The notes under the pieces: generated by a model
Databases searched by the model: none
What the model was told of the DNA's origin: nothing
The model's input: the letters and a program-made list of their open reading frames with translations, nothing else
Translations under genes and position numbers: made by a program
Shown here: positions 56,791 through 64,000 of the stretch, one piece after another
How the letters are laid out: every line of letters begins with the position of its first letter
How positions within the stretch are numbered: the stretch's first letter is position 1
Source of the DNA: Drosophila pseudoobscura
Lineage: Eukaryota; Arthropoda; Insecta; Diptera; Drosophilidae
Direction of reading: 5' to 3'
Assembly: GCF_009870125.1 (NCBI RefSeq)
Contig: NC_046681.1
Span: 21,961,001 to 22,025,000 of the forward strand
DNA: 64,000 nt

Positions 56791-59700
56791 TGGCTGTCTA
56801 TGTGGTCCCTGCTTTTAGGTGCTATAAAATACATTTAATACCCCAAAGAACAGGTCCTTCAAGCCACCTCTTTCTTGAATTTTCTTCCACCCAAAATTCC
56901 CCTCAATCCCTGCTAGAAATAGCTCTCTCCGGCAGTTTCCAGCTTCCCGGATATCTGTTACAATCAGGACCTCCTTCCATCCTTGCAAATGAAAAGCTCT
57001 GTAGTTTTTCCTCTTTCCCGGAATTCAATTAGTCCTCGATGCTCCATTTAACCCCCCCTGTAATGTCATTTAACGGTAAACTACAGCAACGGTAACAAGT
57101 CAGGCAGGAAAAAAATACAGAGCACTCCTCTCAGTCGAAAGGCTCCTTGAATCCCTGATCCTGATTGGAGCCCAGAGGCAGGCGATTGGGAATTTTTCCA
57201 CCTAAACGACATAAAATTTGCTACCAAATCGGTTTATGCCAAATCGAAAAGTTTTTTCTGTGAATATTTGCTGGAGGGAGGGAGGGAGGTTGGTGGGGAG
57301 AGGGGGGAGCGACTTAAAAGTACAAAAAATTGTTGTTCGTATGCCACATTTTCATCGACGACTTTTTGGCGCAGAAATTTTTGGAAATTGCATTTTCCAC
57401 GTCCCAACGTGTGTGTGTGTGTGTGTGGGGGGGGGGGGGGGGTGTGTGTGTGTGGAGGGGTTACCCCTTTCGGCCATAAAAGCTAAAATGTTTGCGGCTC
57501 AAACGAAATGCAGAAAGAAGCGTAGGACGCGAAAGTGGATTACGAATGGTGGCCAATCCTCTCGATGTTCTGCCGCCCCCCTAACCCTTCAGCCGCCTGT
57601 CAGTCCATGGTGCACGTAGCACCGAAAATCGCTGTTGCATGTGCCGCCTGTCGATTGCTGTGCGCCTGTTCCGAATGCCACCTCCCCAGATGGGCGGCGG
57701 AGGCCGACGGCCGGGCACCGGAACGTGTCTGAGAGTCGCCTCGTTTTTGTCTTTTTCAATTGAGCGGGTTATGGGAGTCGTGCCCCGCCCCCACCCCCGC
57801 TACGGGCTAAATGGCCTGGTCGGGCTCTGGCTCTGGCTCTGTCTCTGGCCCCGTTTGTGATGCAATAAACTTGGCTAAAAGTTCTCGACGCGTCAATCGG
57901 TGGCAGGATTTTTCCACCATGTGAAAAGTGCGTGCGTGTGTGCCCCTGCCGCATGCCACTGAAAGCTTCCTGATGTGGCTAGAAATCTGCGGAATTGCGC
58001 CAGTTCGAAACACATAAAGCTGCAGCTTAGCTCAAGGCAGGAAAAGAAGTTCCCCCTTCGCGTCTAGCCCCATAGCAGGGCATAAAAACAAGCACAATAA
58101 TAACTGCGGCCCATAACAATAGGAGCTATGTTTTAGCAGCTATTTATAGTTATGGCAGCTCTACTTAACGCTTAATAGCAAACGAAACTGCATTGGTTCT
58201 GGCCATAATAATAAATCGCAAAATATGCTTTGTTAAGTGAATGAATGTACCTTTTGAATGCCTCAGAATATGCGTTTTACTGCGCCAAAAGAGGAAGAGC
58301 CCTGGGAATCGAATAGTTAGACTTGAATGGGAAAATTTTTAGCTATAGCAAACCATTTGCCGCCTTTTTGTAAACCATTTCTGTTGGCTAGAACGAAGTC
58401 ATTGGAAGGCAAGGATTGAATGGACTTCAGGAAACTTGTTTGAAGCTGGATCAGTGCCGATGAGCCGCTCTGGTGGTGTCTCAGTTTCTGGTAGTGGCAT
58501 TTTTATTCCTGCTTGAATTTGAGCGCATGGCAATAGAGATATTCCTTGTCCTTAGCACCAATCAGCACTTTCGGATGAGCGGAATATTCAGCTACGGGCT
58601 CCTACTCGAATGCGAGACGAAGAAACGAGGCGGATGTATATAGTCGAAGCACTCGTTGGCGTTGTCTGTCCATTTTCTCAGAGTGTGTCCTTTACCTACC
58701 GGCGGGCTTGCCTCCGTTTCAATTGTCATTGTTGAATTCCTGCATCGCGTTCCCCTTGTGCTTGAGATTCACTCCATTGCCCCCTGCTCACATGCACTTC
58801 TTCGTTATCTTCTTGGATGCCTTCATCGCTTCCTAGGGCTCTACTTTTCCGTGTTTCTTGTACGACATTTGTGCTTAAATCAAAGTAAACTGTAACTAAT
58901 TTCACTCTATTTGCATTTAAATGAATTAAATAATGAGTGGATATCGTTTTTCTCTCAATTTACTCAAACTAATGGCATCCTCAAATGCCAATTCATTACT
59001 AAATTGATATCTATTTGATTTGTTTGCCTTTTGTGTGGCAAAGAAAAGGATATCAATTGCAAAAAACCTTAATTAAAGTGTAAATATTTGGTAGATAAAC
59101 TATCCATCAAAGCCAGCTCTTTATTTAAATTTCAACACCCAGCGACGAAGACTTAAAACTTCATTTGAATTGTTTTCAATTTAGATCCACAATGCACACA
59201 AAAATAAATCAATTCTGTGTCAATAAATGCACCGAAAAATTGTACAATTTTTTTTCAAGGAGGACCCTGCCACCGTGCCACTGCCAGAGCGCCAAACAAT
59301 TTGGAATGCATTCATTGGCAAAGGCAGCTGCCAGTTTTTATTATGCTCATCAAATGTGTATAATTCAATTTTTCCAATCGAAGAAATCGCAGCACGATTC
59401 GCCTTTCGTATACGTTAAATAAATGGCGATGGGGGTCACGCCCCCCGAATCGCCCCCCCTGGCCCTTCGTTTCTCGCTGCCATTTCCATTTCCATTCCGT
59501 TTTAGTGGCTTGAAACAATCGCAAATTTTCCATTTTCAAGTTGGGGCCATAAATCATTCGGGCCTTGCATTTGCTTGCATCGAAAGTTTTGCCTCTCCTT
59601 TTGGGACTGGCATTTAGTTTTGGGTTTTTTGCGAATAAACTCGCCGATGACATTCGGGCATTAATCATACGCCAGGCGTGCCGGAGGAGTGTCTGCAACA

Positions 59701-61880
59701 TGTGTGCCTTGCCACACTTCGTTGCCTGCCGAATACCGAATGTTTCTTTAATTGCAAGCCCAAGGAATCCTTGACATTTATTAAAACAATAAACAAATCA
59801 TGATCATGATGTGAGAGCAACATCCCCTTTGCCTCACGTACAGTCCGTAAATATTTTAGTTCTTTGCCAAAAATTTGTTGATAGTTTTATGGGCGACATC
59901 TCGTCTCTCTCTCTCTGTTTATTATTTCTATTTATTTTGGAATATGCAAAAGTTTTTCCCAAGAAATATTAAAGTGAATATTTGATTTGATATTTTTCCC
60001 TTCCTTTTTTTAACGATTCACCTTTCAATGCCTCTGTTTCTCTAGGGAAAGGCATGTATCTCTATCATTGAATGGAAACCAATTAGAATGCCATAAATCA
60101 GCTCAAAATTGGTTCAACTTTTGCGAGAAACTGCAAGGATATTTGCTTTGCAGCCAAGCAGAATATTCTTCATTCATTTCCCAAGCAAGTTTCCCCCTCA
60201 ACTAATTTGTCAAAAAAAAGCTGACTTCCTTTGCATAAGAAATCACAAAGAAACTGTCAAGGGTGGCAAGGAGGGGAGGGGGGGAGGGGAAACCCAGCGG
60301 AGCATAAAACTTGAACAAACATATGTAAATATTTGTTTACTCTGGCAATGCCCCTCCGTTACGGATGCACCTCCAGAAGATGCAACTTTGTGCAAAAAAA
60401 AAGTTGTACGAACGAGCAGCCATTTCGATTACCTTCCCCGAACCGCCCCGCCCCCGCCCCCCCTTACATTTCCGTTGCGCATCCTGGGGATCCCTTTGAG
60501 GCAGCTCTTGCCTCGTGTTTCCTTGCCAGCTGCCAGCTGCTTGCTGCTTGCTGTTTACGGCTTCTCCTGTTGCACTCTGCTCTGCTCTGCTCTGCCAAGG
60601 ACGGAGGAGAGTACGCTCCATTGGGATGCAATTAAATACTTCGCCCGAGCGGACAAATAACAGTAGCCAAGGCCCTCGTCCCGGACTCCGTCTCTTTGGC
60701 GATACGAAACGAAACGAGAGGAAAACAATATTTGCCTTGGTCGGGGGGGTTCACTTTGTAAAGTTTCTTCTCTGTGCTTCTCTCTCTCTCTCTGTCTCTC
60801 TCTGAATGGCTTGCATTTAATTAAAATGCCAAACGTTGAACCACAGCCATATTTTGTTTCGTTTCTGTAGATCTATGTATTTCCCCAGCAAAAAGCCTGC
60901 CCTTTCCTAATTTTCATACTCGTTGTTCTGGCATCAGCTGTTGATGCGTTGCGTTGACGGATTTTAATTTATAATGCAATTGTTGGCTTCAAATCCCCCC
61001 CACCCTCCTCGCTCCTCCCCGCTCCGCCACACCCCTTGGAGCCGGATATGGCTAAGCACGCGTGTTGTGTCGCCGGTGTTTGCTCTCCGGAGATTTACAA
61101 CGTGACAGCGCACAAGTCCAAAAGTGCCGCAGGAGCGGCACCCCCCCCCCCCCCCCCCCCACACCTGAATGGGGCGAGGAGACCCTTTAGGTTGACCCAG
61201 GGGCCGCACCTGGGGGACAACTCGAAAGCCTTCGACGACAGCGACACGTGCCAAGGACACTGATTTATATGTTTTCCATTTTTGTTTTATTAGCGGCCTC
61301 GTATCTCCCAGTCTCTTTCTCCTCCCTCCCCATCTTTCACTTTGAGAGCACGGAATCGTGCGTGGAATTAATGAGGCCCTTCCGTGCCTGTCTCTGAAAA
61401 CTATTGCCCCCCTTTAAAGTGGTCTGCGGAATGCGCAAATTAAAACGAGCATGAAATAATCATAAATTGCGCATTGGCGCATTAAAATTTCCATCGCTTA
61501 AAGTCAAGTTTCCATTTGAAAGGACGCCCACAGAGCCAGACACAAGCCGCGGGGGCAGGGTGGGCAGGGGGGGCAGGGGAGCTAAAGCTGAAGCTGGGTA
61601 ATGACGGAGTATCCCAGACAGACGCACGGTGGACGCTTACGCCTCCATTCAAAGTGCGAGGTGGGACGGAAGGAAGCTGGTCGGGGCCTGAACGGAAATG
61701 GCTGCGTATATCCGGAATGGGGCCATCTCTATCCCCCACCCGCCCCCCTTGGTTGGCAATAGTTTTGCGGTGCTTTGAATGCAGTTGCATTTTGTGTTTT
61801 ACGATATGAATGGATTGTGTATGGGGTGTTCCCGTCTGCAATTTCAACTGGATTTTACCAGTGTTGATTCCACAACACAG
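56791..61880. other. Non-coding region
   Basis: No supported gene. GT and G runs (57,409-57,455), CTCTGG repeats (57,820-57,850) and a CGGCCC-rich stretch occur. A possible unidentified coding relic on the minus strand lies near 58,503-58,890 (see findings). Confidence 0.5.
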
Positions 61881-61881
61881 C

Positions 61882-61917
61882 TATCGATGGCAGTCACGCA
61901 TATATCGATATGCTTAT
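61882..61917 (+). promoter_or_regulatory. DRE-type promoter
   Basis: TATCGATA at 61903-61910 is flanked by CTATCGAT at 61881 and CTTATCG at 61912. This is a typical cluster at TATA-less fly promoters. Confidence 0.55.
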
Positions 61918-61924
61918 CGTGTGT

Positions 61925-62410
61925 TTTGTGTCATCCCCAATAAGAACTGCGATCGACCTGCAAAAAGTGTAAATTTTGTGTAATTTTGTGTCCCGAATGT
62001 GGGAAAACCCCTTTCGTGGCCCACTACCTGCCTGTGCCACCGGCCATCCCATCTCTTTATCAGCATTCAACCAGCCAGCATCGTACTCGCCGGTCGAACA
62101 AAACCAGAAAACCGCGGCGAGCTTTTCATTTCAATTTGCTGCCAAAAATGCCCACAGATGTGGCAGTCGCGGAGGCGGAGGAGGGGCCATGCAGCCGTTT
62201 GGCCGCTCGTTGGCCAATTTAGTTTTAACGTTGCAGCTGCGGCTGGTGCTGGGGCTGGGTCTGGTGCTCCTTCTGTTATCATTCAATTGGCGCCGCCCTC
62301 TGCTGCAATTTTGAATGCCAAGTACAGGCAGTGGAGGTGGGAGCGTGAGGCGGCGGCACGTGATCGTGGTCGATAGGGATTGAGGGACCACGGAGCGCTG
62401 GGAGTTATCG
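61925..62410 (+). other. Candidate 5' exon of a gene leaving the window
   Basis: Downstream of the DRE cluster the sequence is leader-like and ends at a strong donor, CG/GTAAGATAA at 62411. Several ATGs occur (62149, 62190), each opening only short frames; one ends after a hydrophobic run LVLGLGLVLLLL. If real, the exon is mostly untranslated and the coding part lies beyond the window. Confidence 0.35.
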
Positions 62411-64000
62411 GTAAGATAATTATATAGGTTGTCGTGTGATGGATACTGAAAGTTTGTTTCCAGGCCCTCCCATACCTCTGGGAGCATGATTCTCCGCCTG
62501 TGGTAATGATGATCCCATAATTTCCACTTATTTGCAGCTTTACAGTGTTTACAGGGAACAGTTTTTATACCCGTGAATGCCTCTAACACCCAGAAGGAGG
62601 CGTTTCCGAACCCTCAAAGTATATATTCCTGATCCACATCAATGGCCGAGTCGACCATGTCTAGCAGGTGGCTAGAAGCAGGCCTGAAGCAGATGGAATC
62701 CAATATTGCAGCCTTTCTATGATTCTATCTCACTCTCCCCCATGCAGTGTGCGCCCTCTGGCGGAAGAGAGCGAGAAAAAAGACTTTGGTGTGTTGTTGG
62801 TGTTGGTGGAAAAAGAGAAAGAAAGGGAATGAAGGCTCATTGGAATGATGGGAAAGCTTTGATCCATTACTAAAATCCACAACTGATTCTTAAATCTATC
62901 TCTTTCAGATCTCTTCAAAATTTCATCGCTAGCGATAGCTGGGAATACCCAAAACTGATGTTGAAATCAATCTGGTCCGGAAGGAAGGAAGGAATTCCCC
63001 AAGGAAAACAAAGTCAAAGGCTCATAGGAAGCATACTCCATATCTTTCTGTGAGACTTCGGTTTCTCCCTGAAATTGGTAACCATACAAAGCCCTTTCCA
63101 TACCCCTTACTGACATTCATCTCTTCCAGCTGCCATCTCTATGCCCTTCGAGTGCATTCGAGTTCCGGATTCCGTCATGGGTTTAATTGGGCGAGTGCAA
63201 TCCTCCCCACTTTCGAGACAGCCACTTGGCTTGGCCTTTGGGCCCCCCCTCACCAAATTAGCTTGACTAACCCCTGGACAAGCAGATGTTGGCTCCCTCC
63301 CCCTCCCCTGGGACATATTGTCACCTCAAACACAGCAGACGAGGGCGATGGCGACGGCGATGGCTGTTGACAACGACAACAGCCCGTTGGGCATTCGTTC
63401 CGTTCCGTTCTGTTCTGTCCGGGCGTCAAGTGCATGACTATCTGATTGCATTCTGTGTGAATAGTGGATGGAAAAGCGTTTAAAAACATTAAACTGCGTC
63501 CGGTTACGTGCCTGGAATTTCGAGCTTCAACAGAAAGGACCAAAGGAAGCAAAAGGAGGGGTATCGTATCAGCTGAATGGCCTAATCCTAACAAAGGAGG
63601 AGGAAGAGGAGTAGGGGTGTGCGTATACCGCTCCACATGCATGCCAAATTGGTTTAATTCAATAACATTTTCAAACAAACTTGTTTCAGAGGCCACAGCG
63701 CTTATGAGTCAGCGTTTTAAATTGCTTTCGTTGGAGCCCTGCTCTACGCCGCGAGCCATTTCCCAGTTATGTTGCTCAAAAGTCTGGAAAGTAATTCTAT
63801 TAAAAACAACAAAAATAATGCAAGAAAATAACTGCGCTTCCGACTAAAAGAACTAACTACATCAGCGGCCACGGCGATGGTGGGCAGGGAGGAGGGGCCC
63901 GGAACGTGAGCTCGATAACATTTTAGCTGGATAAACAAATTTCTTTGGCGAGTGAGCAAGAGCAAAGCAAATATGAAATTCCATTAATTTGATGGATGCT
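62411..64000. other. Non-coding region to window end
   Basis: No gene is visible. If the exon at 61925 is real this is its first intron. Polypurine and GGCGATGG repeats occur near 63,340-63,365. Confidence 0.5.

Noticed and set aside
60109-60660. 183-codon plus-strand frame
   Set aside because: Composition follows local homopolymers and poly-C runs; no domain.
1-64000. CRISPR, tRNA, rRNA, LTR elements and viral copies
   Set aside because: I looked for tRNA box B words, known fly microRNA sequences, paired long direct repeats with polymerase or capsid motifs, and spaced repeat arrays; none was found.

Overview
The window looks like nuclear DNA of a Drosophila species. The evidence is tiny 53-71 nt introns with GTRAGT donors, single-exon retrogene-like coding genes, DRE (TATCGATA) promoters, TCAGTY initiators, abundant microsatellites, and recognisable insect gene families (Diedel, roadblock, lola-type BTB, GAPR-1-like CAP proteins). 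A species outside the melanogaster subgroup, such as the obscura group, is my guess; nothing in the sequence proves it.

Layout. 1-8.4 kb is non-coding with several tandem arrays. 8.4-21.3 kb is a compact gene cluster: a 694-residue orphan protein with internal repeats, a PP4-like phosphatase on the minus strand, an MSP/VAP-like tail-anchored protein, a roadblock/LC7 dynein light chain paralogue, a degenerate EF-hand protein resembling a myosin light chain, and a second MSP/VAP-like tail-anchored protein. These are mostly compact paralogues of housekeeping genes, the usual profile of male-germline genes in flies. A cluster of four DRE/BEAF-type palindromes at 22.02-22.10 kb lies just beyond the last of them. 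22-28 kb is non-coding and repeat-rich. 28.2-29.9 kb holds two broken trypsin-type protease genes in tandem. 32.7-34.0 kb holds two Diedel-family cytokine genes in tandem plus the truncated start of a third unit. 37.5-40.7 kb is a large inverted repeat with arms of about 1.4 kb and a 0.37 kb spacer. 40.8-52.5 kb is non-coding with AT-rich and simple-sequence tracts. 52.6-55.6 kb is a second gene group: a CAP-domain gene, a lola-like BTB/zinc-finger locus whose reading frame does not hold together, and a divergent three-exon orphan gene sharing a DRE promoter with it. 56.4-56.8 kb carries a decayed piece of the elongation factor gene Spt5. The rest is non-coding, with one likely promoter and 5' exon near 61.9-62.4 kb.

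How the parts relate. The first cluster looks like phosphatase, dynein, myosin-like and ER-contact-site functions duplicated from ubiquitous parents. Tissue expression is inferred from gene type only. The immune-type Diedel pair and the dead proteases are tandem gene families in birth-and-death evolution. The inverted repeat is the strongest candidate for something unusual: either a foldback-type DNA transposon without transposase or a hairpin-RNA locus that feeds endogenous siRNA. No LTR retroelement, virus copy, tRNA, rRNA or recognisable microRNA was seen.
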